Source of the DNA: Hippophae tibetana
Taxonomy: Eukaryota; Streptophyta; Magnoliopsida; Rosales; Elaeagnaceae
Direction of reading: 5' to 3'
Assembly (NCBI GenBank): GCA_037013495.1
Contig: CM072810.1
Span: 109,220,398-109,284,397, forward strand
Length of the DNA stretch: 64,000 bases
The position numbers and the translations under genes were made by a program. Below are positions 38,726 through 50,056 of this stretch, piece after piece; within the stretch, counting starts at the first letter, position 1, and each line of letters opens with the position of its first letter. The notes below the pieces were generated by a model. That model saw only the letters and a program-made list of their open reading frames with translations, made no database searches and was not told the origin of the DNA.

Positions 38726-40382
38726 CATTTTTTTAAAAATAAATAAAGTTTTCAATGTTGTTTTTTGCTTAAAATTCAAATGTCTACAACATATTGCCAC
38801 GTGCCCGTGTTTAATTATATTGGTATCGGTACAAATTTGAGGGCAAGTAGTATTCGTCGTTAAGGAGGAAATGAAGTGTTACCTTTTAAATTTAGGGGAT
38901 TAAAATAAGAGAGACGAATTTTAATTAACAACGTATAAATTTAAATAGCTATTTTTTATCATGTTGTATAAAAAGTTTGAAATATTGATATCATTATATA
39001 TGTTAAAAATATAATTTATAAAAATATTGAATATTTTATCTTTGTCATAAATATTTAAAAAAAAAAATACACAAATTATGAAAACTCTATCAAAAATATG
39101 AAATTATTTAATAATATTTTATAAAATATTAAAATAATCAATTATTTATATTTTAAATTAATTTTTTATTTAATATATTTTTTTAAATACATAAAATATT
39201 TATATTAATCAATAAGTATATTAATTAGTTAAAATATTATATAATTTTTTTTATAAATATTATATAATAAGTAATTAAAAGATTTGAAATAATTTAATAG
39301 ACTATTTAATTGTAACTACTATAAATATATAAATCTTGACTATATGAAATTAAATTTCATAGACTATTTGTTTTTAAAAGTATTCATACGTATAGAAAAC
39401 ATGTTAAAAAAGAGAAAATATATTATCTACTATAAAAGTCAAAAAAATAAATTGAAATAATTACTAGAAAGAAGAAGAAAAAAGAGAAATAAATTAAAAA
39501 TTTATATTTTTAATACTTTATTTGATATTTTAACAAAATTGTAATGACAATATTCACAATATCTAAGATATTTTAGCCAAAAAAGATATTTAAGTGACAT
39601 GTTAATGACAACAATATTGTAGTGACATTATCAATATTTTTGCAACAATTTAACCAATTGATGTAGATATCAAAATTTGATGTCAAGATGTATGAAAAAA
39701 TGATATTGTTGTGACACTCTCAACGTTAACATTTTCACCCTTTATTGTATATAAAAAATATTTTTTTTTAATTTTTAAAATAATTTGAATACATGATAAA
39801 ATATAAGATATGTGAATGTAGAAATAAATATAAATTTATGTAAATTTTTGAAATGAGATAATATTTTTTGCTCTCAAAGTATAATTAAAATAGTACTTAG
39901 ATTAATAAAATACAAAATAAATGTAATAATTTTTCTTAAAAAGTATTAGTATATATTACTTTCTTACCACAATGATCAATAAAATTAATAAAATGTAATA
40001 CGCTAGGACTAACAAATAAAATAAATACTAAACGTGCCCATCTAAGTTGTTAATAAATAAAGTATATAATGAATTTTTAACATAATTAAATGATTAATTA
40101 CTTGTTCCATTTTTCAAATAGTAAATGGTAAATTTATATAAAGTTTTCGTGGAAGACTAAAATGTGTGAAAAATATATTGATATATATTATATTGTTACA
40201 TTGTTATAGTAAAAAAATATCAATTGTTTATTATATTTTTAAAATTAATTATACTTAAGTGTCATTATTGTTAAATAAAATTTTCATTAATGAATTATTA
40301 TTTTTATCAATAATAATTTAAATTGTTACAATATCAACACTATAAAAATATAGGTTGATACTTTCAATATGTATTTTTTGAA
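37951..40382. other. AT-rich intergenic region with a TA microsatellite
   Basis: No gene recognised. An uninterrupted TA run lies at about 38695-38720. Short related phrases containing CAATATTGTAGTGACAT and GATATTGTTGTGACACT occur at about 39610 and 39700, too diverged to define an element. Confidence 0.5.
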
Positions 40383-40390
40383 TGTGTGAT

Positions 40391-40876
40391 TAGGGGTGTG
40401 TAAAAAATCCGATCATCCAATAAATCTGATCCGATCTGTTAATTTTTCATCCGATCCAATCCAATTCGATGGTCGGATTGGATGAATTTTTTTTCTATCT
40501 GTTAAGTGTGGATCAAATGACGGATTTCAATACGATTCATCCGATCCGATCTGATCCGACCAAAATTAATTATATATATATTTATTAAATTAAATATATA
40601 ACTAATATATATTTGATTTTTTAAGTCAAATAATTTTATGTTATGATTTATGTGAAATTTTAATTTTTTTATTTAAAAATACAAAAAATAGAATTAATTA
40701 AGTTTATTAGTCGGATTGATCGGATGTCATCCGAATAGTTTACGGATCAGATTGACCAGATGTAAAAGGTGATCGAATCGGTTGCAAATTATGATGTTTC
40801 AATCCGAGCGGATGGTCGGATCAGATCGGATCATATAAGTATAAAATCAGCGGTTTCGATCCGATGAACAATCCTA
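40391..40876. mobile_element. hAT-type MITE with perfect 8-bp target duplication
   Basis: The 486-bp element starts TAGGGGTGTGTAAA and ends CAATCCTA (reverse complement TAGGATTG), with diverged terminal inverted repeats. It is flanked on both sides by TGTGTGAT (40383-40390 and 40877-40884), the 8-bp duplication expected of the hAT superfamily. Both ends are rich in GATCCGATC-like words in inverted arrangement around an AT-rich core, a composition seen in widespread plant elements beginning TAGGGGTGTGCAAA. It has no coding capacity, so it is non-autonomous. Confidence 0.85.
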
Positions 40877-41194
40877 TGTGTGATACTACAAGTAGGAGTG
40901 ATGATTTGTGCATGTTTTGCTATCATATTTATTAGTGTTTGTATTTTTAGCATAAATTCATATATTTTTTATTATTAAAAAAATTAAATTATTTTTACCA
41001 ATTTATTTATTTACAATAAAAATAAAATTCAATATATTTATAAGTACAAAAAAATTAATAATTAACTCTAATTAAAAAGTATTTCATGTTTTTGCATTAG
41101 GTTAGTGTTAGAGATCTCATCTCAAATTTTCACTTTTAGTATAAGTCTTTTTGTTATGTAGTAAGACCACTTTAATCTATTTATTATTATTTTT

Positions 41195-41585
41195 AGGAGT
41201 AACAAATCATATTAATGGTGTTAACTCATTTGATAAATGGGTGGTATAGGTTAACTTATTAATAAAAATATTTTTATTATGTTGGGTTGTTTCGAGTTTT
41301 AGTCATCTTAGACAGATTATTGTGTCATTGAATCAAAAAGATTCAATAAAAATATATTATTTTAACTAAATATGATTTAATAAATTCATTTAGGTCAATT
41401 TGGTTAGTATTTGTCTCATATTTAATGAATAAAATAATATAAAATTATTAATTTATGGGTTAATTTCATGTTATTGTGTCATATCTTGTTAAGTTAAAAT
41501 ATATCGTGTCATATCATGTTGAATTACTTCTTGTTTGAGTTGACCTCGTATTGATTTATCGACTTGTATCAGAAATTATCACCCT
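41195..41585. mobile_element. Second, more decayed hAT-like MITE
   Basis: The 391-bp stretch begins AGGAGTAACAAAT and ends ATTATCACCCT, so its ends are inverted versions of each other with several changes. The flanks TTATTTTT (41187-41194) and TAATTTTT (41586-41593) match at seven of eight bases. Internal phrases such as GTGTTAACTCATTTGATAA and GAGTTGACCTCGTATTG resemble a common plant repeat made of AT-shifted 'GTGTTAACCCGTTTG' words. Non-coding. Confidence 0.6.
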
Positions 41586-41593
41586 TAATTTTT

Positions 41594-43660
41594 TATATCA
41601 TTTTAGTTATTTTGTTGTAAAAAAGTGACAATATTATAATAAATAATTAGTAATATGTTTGTAACATTCAGAGATATTTTATTTCAAATTATAAATTTAA
41701 ACCACACAAAAAATATCGTCAAAATATCTCATCTTTTTTCACAATTGACATATCAATTATATTGATTATTTTTGAAATACATATTAATAACTTGAAAAGA
41801 AAATTGTTAAAAAAATAATTTTTTTATTATTTATTACAATAATATTGTTTTTTATAAAAGAATTAAATTTTATAAATAGAATAAATAACTCTAACTAATA
41901 CAACTTAAAGATTATAAGTGTATTTATTTATTTTATTTGTATAAATTTTACTGAAAAATTCTCTATTCAATATTTATTCGATATATTTGGTAAAATCGAA
42001 ATTTTAATATTTCTAAAAATCTCTATAATTTAATCCAGGTCAAAGAGTACATCATCATTCCAATTCTCTACATGTTTAGTACTTCAATATTCTTTTTACC
42101 ACATTTGGACAATCATAACAGGGCACTATTATGTTTCCACGTCACCTTCTGCAAATATTACTATTAATTTGCTGCAGCATACCTAATGGAAGTTCTCTTC
42201 CTACGTTAGAATGTAAATTATAGAATAAAAATATAATTAAAATAAAAATTATATCTAAATAATTTTGTTCTTTTATGATAATTATATATTAAAAAAGAAC
42301 ATTTACGAAAAAAGATAGTTTTTTTTGGACCCCTTTGTGGTCACACGCATGGTCGCTTCGGTCCCCTTTTCTTTTTGTATTATCATACATCAACAAAATC
42401 GTGAGGTTTATTTAATTTTTTTAATCTTATTTTAACAAATTGTTTATTTATTTAGTTTAGAGTTAGCATGCTAATTCAAACATTTGATGATAGCTGCAGC
42501 ACCAGGCCACTAGCATAAGACACGAGACAGAAGCCTTCCCTTTATTTTATTTTCTTTTGAGAACGTTTCCCTTTTTCTTTTCTTTTTTGTTGTTGTATTT
42601 ATGATGACATCAATCCCACCTTATCATGACGTTTGGGTTTTCAAAATCAATTCCCTAATTTTAAAAACACTAAATACAAATTTCTAGTGCTTGTTGTGGC
42701 TTCTTAGTTCTCATGAGTGAACTGTGTTTCGTCCTCTCTCATTGGGAATCAACAACTTCTTAAGCTTTTGGAATTTAATATTCAGTAGTGTTTGGAGTTC
42801 GTTCCCAGCTGACATAAATTATTCACTTCTTCTATGATAATGAATAATTAATAGTTGTTTTTAAAGTTTTTTGTTTTTTTAATCAACAAATTTACATTTT
42901 TAATATGTATTCTTTTAGAAAGTATAACTTGATTGAGTTAATTGTTAACTAAAATTATATGCGAATTGAAATACTAGTATACATAACATATTTAAAAATA
43001 AAATTTATTTAAATATATTATGATAATTTAAAAATTAAAATTATTAAAATATTGACAAAATTTATACTTTTAAATGCATTTAAGAAAATAATTTTTTTAA
43101 TATATACACGTTCAAAAGTCAAAACAACAAGAGAGTAAGGAAATAAAAAAAGAAATAAAAAAAGAAATGAAGGAATAAAATTTGTTTTTATATATATTTT
43201 TACCTAAACATATTTATTTAATGAAGTGACACGAAATAAACAAGAGAACAAACATAATATCTAATCATTTACATGATTAGGTGGCATTCCCCCTTCGCTA
43301 CCCTTATCAGCTATTATTCAAACTAAATATCATTTTATCTTGCATTAGTTACGAGTTTGGAAGGAAGTGAAAAAAATGATAATTGCCCGGAGGATAGCGA
43401 ATAATACGACATCAATCAAAATAGTTTTGAAAATTACTAAATTATTTAGTTTTTAATTTTTTTTACATATCATATTATAATTAATGTTTGTAAATGCAAA
43501 TATACCTATAATTAACATTTGCTATTAATTGCATCATGCTTAGTGCATCTAAGCAATTATCCGAGAATTTGTAATAATACAAATTTTATATACAAATAAT
43601 TTATATCATGATATATAAAATAATTATTTAAATAAAATAAAATAAATTTTCTTTTTTTAA
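41594..43660. other. Intergenic region with a less AT-biased island
   Basis: No gene recognised. About 42040-42800 is less AT-rich than its surroundings and holds no persuasive open frame, splice pattern or transposon ends. A CT-rich run lies near 42540-42590. The rest is A/T-rich. Confidence 0.5.
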
Positions 43661-43669
43661 ATAATTCTA

Positions 43670-44460
43670 ATATCTTCCATACAAAATATGTACAATCTTG
43701 TTTTCTTTTAATACTTGTAAAATTTAGTAATCATAATAAGTTTTTAAATATAAAATATTAATCTAATGTACGAAGATATAAACACCTATTATTATTATAA
43801 AATATTAAAAAATAGTTATTTTAATAATTTTAATATGATATTAAAATTTAATATCTTATATTCAAGATATATTAATCTCAATTATTATAAAAAGTTAACT
43901 TATTAGATATTATTAACTTTTATATTTATAAACTCATGTTTTTAATATTAGAATCTTATCAATGTCAAATTTATTTGTTTTTCATTTTCCAACAATTCTC
44001 CCTCGAATAAGACTAATTGACTTCCTAATGGCATACTTCGACTTAAAGGGCATCTAACTATCTTTTATGATTAGTCTCTCTTAAACTATGACTTCAACCC
44101 ACCCAAACTTTCAAGATCCTCCTAAGTTCAATTTATGAAATGAGTATACATTCATGAGATTTAAAGAATTATATTTCAAACCCAAAGAAACCTACATTTT
44201 ATAAATTAATCTAAGATAATAACTCCGGGTTTTAATCTAATTTAATAAGCCTAATAATTCTCATAGATTTCAATTACAAGTTAATGAACTATTATCCCAA
44301 AAGATTTATTGGGTATGTTTGATTCATGCACTTAACCCATATTCTTATTAGTATTTTAAAAGATTTGTTTGCTTTACACTTCTCAATATTATTATCTTAT
44401 TTCATTTACTTCATATGTTTATTTTTACTTTAAACGTGGACAAAGAGATGACATTGTTCA
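43670..44460 (-). mobile_element. LTR retrotransposon remnant, minus orientation
   Basis: At about 43993 the sequence TTTTCCAACA ends and is followed by ATTCTCCCTC. On the minus strand this reads as a purine-rich tract GAGGGAGAAT followed by an LTR start TGTTGGAAAATG, the usual 3' junction of an LTR element. The presumed LTR lies to the left (about 43670-43993) and internal sequence to the right (to about 44460). No protein domain was recognised and the other end of the LTR is not defined. Confidence 0.4.
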
Positions 44461-45354
44461 ATTTGTTTGGCGAGAGAGTAAAGCAATGATAAGACTTAAG
44501 AGGAAGTGAATATTTTTACAAGTACAGAGCTGGATATTGTGAAGCAGAGAATATATATATACAAGACAATTATTCTAATCAAAGGTGTATAATAGATCTA
44601 CGAGAAGTTTTTATGTCAAATTACTTCATGATCAAGACAGTATATTTGCTGATTAGAAAAGTTAAGGTTATAAGGTTATATTCAATCAAGTATCATATCA
44701 TAATTAATTTAAGTATAAATTTATAAATAGCTATTATCTTAATAAATTTTAGGGTAAAACTGACTTTAAAGTGTTCACCCTAAACAAATTTTGATTGTTT
44801 TTTGCTTGCGTTTTGCATGTTTCTCCCTATAACAACAACGTAAACATCAAAATATATTTAGAAGGGTTTTTAAAATATCTGATTTTAAGGTTTTAACAAG
44901 CAACAGTAATAACTATCGAACTTAACATAGAATGAAAAAATAACTACAAATAACTAGCGCAAATCTAACAATATTATTTACTATCAAACCTAAATAGATA
45001 CTTGGCCAAATTTATACAAGCATGAATCTCTACCCTATCATGTGTACATACAAGGAAATGATGGATTAAAGAAGTATGGCCTTATCCATAATTATTTCAT
45101 CACCATCTGCATCTTGTCGAAGTTGTTGTTATTGTTCTTGCGATCTAATAATAATTTGTAGCATATGTTTTCTTCAACTCCTCCTATATTTCTTAAATAA
45201 CTTGCGTATCATACTCTCTTTTGTTCTAACGAAAGGAATATATATATATATATATATTTCAAATGGTTATTTAAGTGTGAATTTTGTTGAAACGTTTAGA
45301 AAATCTATAAGTTAAAAATATATACAATTAGTTAAAGATATTACTACAACTTAT

Positions 45355-45977
45355 TGTTATAAATTATCACTTGCAGAAACGAAAATCGAGTCCAATTTTG
45401 GTTGCACAAATTAATAATAATAAGTAACAGCAAAATAATCAACAGTAAGAAAATAAATGTCATACAATTATTTAAGTGGTTCAATTTTTCAATGTGAAAA
45501 TTCTACTCCACTGACGATGACATACCGAGGAAAATCCAGTAATAACCAAAAAGAGATACAAACACCAATTTTGAAAGCTTCACAAAATTATACCAAAATC
45601 CAAAATCCAAAATCAACCCACAAAATATCCTCTCTAACTGGTAATATATATCAAGATAAATTAATAAACTTGCTATTAAATCAAATATTACCGTACAAAT
45701 GAGAGAAACTTCATCAATGGAAACAATAATGGACAACTTGTCTTTTAGGGGTTTCTTAACAACTTCTTCACGAGTTTCTAGATTTTCTTCTTTTCTACAA
45801 CTGTTGCTGATTTTCTTCTTCTCTGCGGATGCTGCTGATTTTCTTCTTTTCTGCGGCTACTTTTTTCTCACGCAGCAAGGGAAACTAATATATATTAGAA
45901 GAAAATAAAAAAAGGGTTTCTAATGAGATCTATATGGGCTTTGGGCTGATGAGGTTTGGGGCCAAAGAAATAAAAAA
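45355..45977 (-). repeat. 3' LTR of the 45-50 kb Copia element
   Basis: The plus-strand left end is TGTTATAAATTATCAC. The right end is placed at about 45977 by comparison with the usual purine-rich tract plus LTR-start pattern (minus-strand AAGGTAGAGATT), so it is uncertain by some bases. On the minus strand a TATA-like run (about 45897-45888) lies inside. TTTAAGTGGTTCAATT (about 45470-45487) corresponds to the ACGTGGTTCGG motif seen in other Copia LTRs, including the one at 11.4 kb. A 27-bp tandem duplication (GCTGATTTTCTTCTTCTCTG type) lies at about 45805-45860. Confidence 0.65.
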
Positions 45978-46067
45978 TCTCTACCTTAGCTCAAAACAGG
46001 AAACAAATTCTTCAAATGAAATTCCTCAGATTACCAAATAACCATCGTCCAAAGCCTAGAAGAGTGA

Positions 46068-49000
46068 TCATCTACTAAAAACACCAATCAAGTCCAAGCA
46101 ATGCTTGAACTTATTAAATGGAACTGGTTTGGTTAACATATCATCTGGATTATCTGTAATGACTATCTTATTGACAATAATAGCACCATCAGAGACAATG
46201 TCGCGAACAAAGTGATATCTGACATCAATATGTTTGGTTCTTTCATGATACATAGTATTCTTAGTCAAGTGTATCGCACTCTGACTATCATAAAATACAA
46301 TAGAAGTATCCTACTGTAAACCCAAATCACAAATCAAATCTCTAAGCCAAATGACTTTTTTCACTACTTCTGTTGCTGCCATATATTCTGCCTCTGTTGT
46401 AGACAAAGCATTTGTAGAATGTAAAGTAGCCTTCCAACTAATGGCACAATGAGAAAAAGTGAAGACATAATCTGTCAGAGATCTTCTTCTATCCAAATCA
46501 CTAGCATAATCGGAGTTCACATAACCAATAACACTACAACTGGTGTTAGAACTTCCATCATATACCAAACCAAAATTAGATGTACCTCTCAAATATTGAA
46601 ATATCCATTTCATTGCTTGCCAATGACCCTTACCGGGATTACCTATATATCTGCTGACAACACTAATTGCATGTGAAATATCTAGACGAGTACAAACCAT
46701 AGCATATATCAAACTACCAACAACACTAGCATATGAAACCTGAGACATATATCGCTCTTCTTCTTCTAACTGTGGTGACAAATCCAAAGAAAACATAAAA
46801 TGCTCAGCTAACGGCGTACTCACAAGTTTAGAATCTTTTATGCCAAAACGTTCAAGAAATTTTTCAATATAACTTTTCTGAGTCAAATAAAGCTTGCACA
46901 CTTGTCTATCCTTGTAAATTTCCATGCCCAAAATTTTCTTCGTTGCAACCAAATCTTTCATCTCAAACTCACCATTAAGTTGAGATTTTAATTTCTAAAT
47001 CTCAGACTTATTCTTAGAAGCAATAAACATGTCATCAACATAAAGCAACAAATAAATGGATGAACCCTCATGAAATATTTTATGATAAACATAACTATCA
47101 TAATCACTCTTAGAGTAACCATGATCAATCATAAAAGAATCAAACCGCTTATACCATTGCCTAGGAGATTGCTTCAGCCCATATAAAGACTTTTTCAATA
47201 AACAAACATGATCTTCCTTACCTAGAACAAAAAACCCCTCTAGTTGATGCATATATATTTTTTTCTCAAGCTCACCATGTAAGAAGGCTGTCAAATAATG
47301 CAACCATAGCAAGCAACACACGGATAGAGCTATGTTTCACAACATGAGAAAATACTTCATTAAAGTCAATACCTTTCTTATGACAATAGCCCTTTGCAAC
47401 AACACGTGCCTTGAACCTAGCTGCTTCAACATCAGGTATACCTTCCTTTTTCTTGAAGACCAATTTGTTTCCAACGATCTTCTGACCCTTAGGCGGTTTC
47501 ACCAATTCCCAAGTATGATTCTTATGAAGTGATTCAATCTCTTCATTAATAGCAACCAACCACTGAATAGACTCATCACAAGTGACAACTTCATGATAAC
47601 TAGAAGGTTCATACACCTCAATAGACTCTGCCACAGACAATGGAAAAGAAACTAAGTCTGCATCTGCGTACCTCTGAGGGCGTCCAATCTCTCTTATTCC
47701 TTTACGCTTAACAATACTATATGGTTGCTCATGTTGCTCTTCTGCTACATCATGAGCAGAATCATCTATCTCATCCATAAATGGCTGATCTGAAGTGCCC
47801 TCTTGTACTCGACTAGGAGCTCCACTCTCAAGCTGGACTTGCTTACTAACACTTTGGTCTTTATCTCCAACAATAGACTATTTTTTCTTTTCCAACATGG
47901 AAAACTCATCAAACTTAAAATCTCTGCTATTCAAAAATTTAGGTGAGTTGGGTTCAACACACCATAATCTATAACCCTTCACCCCAGAAGGATACCCCAA
48001 AGATATGTATTTTAATGCCCTAGGCTCAAGTTTACCATCATTAACATGAGCATAAGTAGGACAATCAAAAACTTTCGAATCAGAATAATTAGAAGGAGTA
48101 CCAAAAAATACCTCAAACAAACTTTTCAACTTAATTGTAGTTGATGGAGACTGATTCACCAAATAGCAAGCATGGTTACAAGCATTAGCCCAAAAGGATT
48201 TATCCAAGTCAGCTTGAAAGAGCACACAACAAGCTCTTTCTAATAGAGTCCTATTCATACGTTCTACTACTCCATTTTGTTGTGGTGTATGACGCATAGT
48301 GTAGTGTCTCACTAGGCCATTTCTTTCACAAAACACATTAAACTGACTGTCAAAAAATTCCAAACCATTATCAGTTCTCAAATTCTTGACGAGAGAAGTC
48401 ATCAATAAAAGTCAACTTATACCGGACACCACCCTTAGACACAACACGAGAAGGACCCCAAATATCTGAATGAATATAATCAATAGTACCTTTCGTTTTA
48501 TGGATGACTATACTGAACTTGACCATGCGATGCTTTCCATAGACACAATGCTCACAGAAATCAAGCTTCCTAGTTTTCTGACCACAAAGCAAATCCTGTT
48601 TGCTCAAAATAGACATCCCTGCCTCACTCATATGCCCAAGCCGCATATGCCATAATCGAGTAGTGTTTGAATCTTGATCTGAGGAGGATGAAACTGATAC
48701 ATTGCCAATAACAGTGCTACACTGAAGCATATAGAGACCACATGACAATTGCCCTTTAATAACAACGAGAGCACCCTTACTAAATTTTAAGACTCCACCT
48801 TCAGCTATATACTTATAACCTTGTGAATGAAGAGTACCCAAAGATATCAAATTCTTTTTCACATATGGAACATGTCGAACATCTTTTAAAGTCTTAACCA
48901 TACCATCATGCATCTTAATTCGGACAATACCAATACCAATAACCTTGCAGGACATATTGTTTCCCATCAAGTCAACACCCTCATCAATAGACTAATAAGA

Positions 49001-49900
49001 AGCAAACCAATCTCTACTAGGGCACATATGGTAAGTGCAACCCGAATCAAGAATCCAAACATCTCCAAGAGAACCAATAGATACCAATAGAACATTTTCA
49101 CCATCAGAACCAGAACTATCTGCAATACCAGCAACATCATTAGTACCAAAATACGTTGTGACAGATTTTCCTTTACATTTGAGTTTCAGAAAATTTACTT
49201 TCGTGTGCCCTTCCTGACGGCAATAGTTGCATTTATATTTTCTTTTTCTAGATTTGGATATAGACTTGCCTCTATTATTTCTTGTCTCTTTTTCTTGATT
49301 TCTACCTCTGACAAATAAACCACTGTTATTATCATTGTTGCTTGTAGACACCTTTTTCTTTAACTCTATGAAATTCAAAGCTGTTTTGACATCTTCCGAA
49401 GAAATAATGTCTCACCCATATAACATGGTATCAACAAAATGTTCAAATGAATTAGGTAAAGAACATAATAGAACTAAGGCATGATCCTCATCGTCAATCT
49501 TAACACCACCGTTTTTCAGATCATGAATAATTTTAGTAAATTCATCAAGGTGATCGTGTAAAAGTGTACCTTCTGACATTCTGAATCTATACAAATGCTG
49601 CTTCAAATATAACCGACTTGTCAAAGACTTGGTCATATACAAATTCTCTAATTTAAGCTATAACCTAACAGGAGATTCCTCATTACCAACGTCGCGTAAT
49701 ACCTCATCAGACAAGAATAACTGAATTAAACTGAGAGCATTTTTCATTAATGCATCTTTTTTTTCATCAGTCAATTTTTCTGGCAATTTGTCCTTGTCTT
49801 TAAGTGTCTTAACGAGCCATTCTTTAACTAATACGACCTACATCTTCATACGCCAAAGACTAAAATTATTTCTACCATTGAATTTCTCAATTTCATATTT
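46068..49900 (-). pseudogene. Broken Copia gag-pol polyprotein
   Basis: Segments in order on the minus strand: gag (about 49900-49390), with KFNGRNNFSLW near its start and at least three in-frame stops; zinc knuckle and protease (49378-48992), where the knuckle reads CNYCRQEGH but its fourth ligand is Phe, and the protease keeps WILDSGCTYH; pre-integrase and integrase start (48970-48371), with HMRLGH, CEHC and the first catalytic Asp in IHSDIWG; integrase end (48405-47878), with RTDNG and TPQQNGVVERMNR; reverse transcriptase (47778-46995), with YVDDM; and RNase H (46961-46068), with STTEAEYMA. The protein runs from FIDDFSR directly to the RTDNG region in another frame, so roughly 30-40 residues of the integrase core are missing. 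A further frame change lies just before the AFLHGE part of the reverse transcriptase. It cannot produce an active polyprotein. Confidence 0.9.
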
Positions 49901-50041
49901 TTCCAAAATGACAGAAAACCCAATATTAAATAAATAGAAACACAACTCAAAAAATAAGAAATCAATCAGACAATCAAAAACTTAAAATAAATCCAAAAGA
50001 ACAAACTTGATTAATTCCAATAAATAACAGAATAATTAAAT

Positions 50042-50053
50042 GTTCTGATACCA
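50042..50053 (-). other. Primer-binding site of the Copia element
   Basis: On the minus strand the 12 bases read TGGTATCAGAAC, matching the initiator-Met-tRNA primer site TGGTATCAGAGC at 11 of 12 positions. Three bases separate it from TGTTATAC (plus strand from 50057), where the 5' LTR should begin. Confidence 0.75.
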
Positions 50054-50056
50054 ATA

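Larger units (their letters stand above)
45355..50056 (-). mobile_element. Degenerate Tork/Tnt1-like Copia element with 3' LTR, lacking a 5' LTR
   Basis: Read on the minus strand: primer-binding site, gag, zinc knuckle, protease, integrase, reverse transcriptase, RNase H and one LTR (plus-strand 45355-45977). The domain order (integrase before reverse transcriptase) defines Ty1/copia, and the sequence style resembles the Tork/Tnt1 lineage. Stops, frameshifts and deletions break the polyprotein (next entries). The sequence right of the primer-binding site does not repeat the LTR except for the first bases TGTTATA, so the 5' LTR appears to be lost or replaced. Without it the copy cannot be transcribed from its own promoter, so it is fossil. 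Confidence 0.85.
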
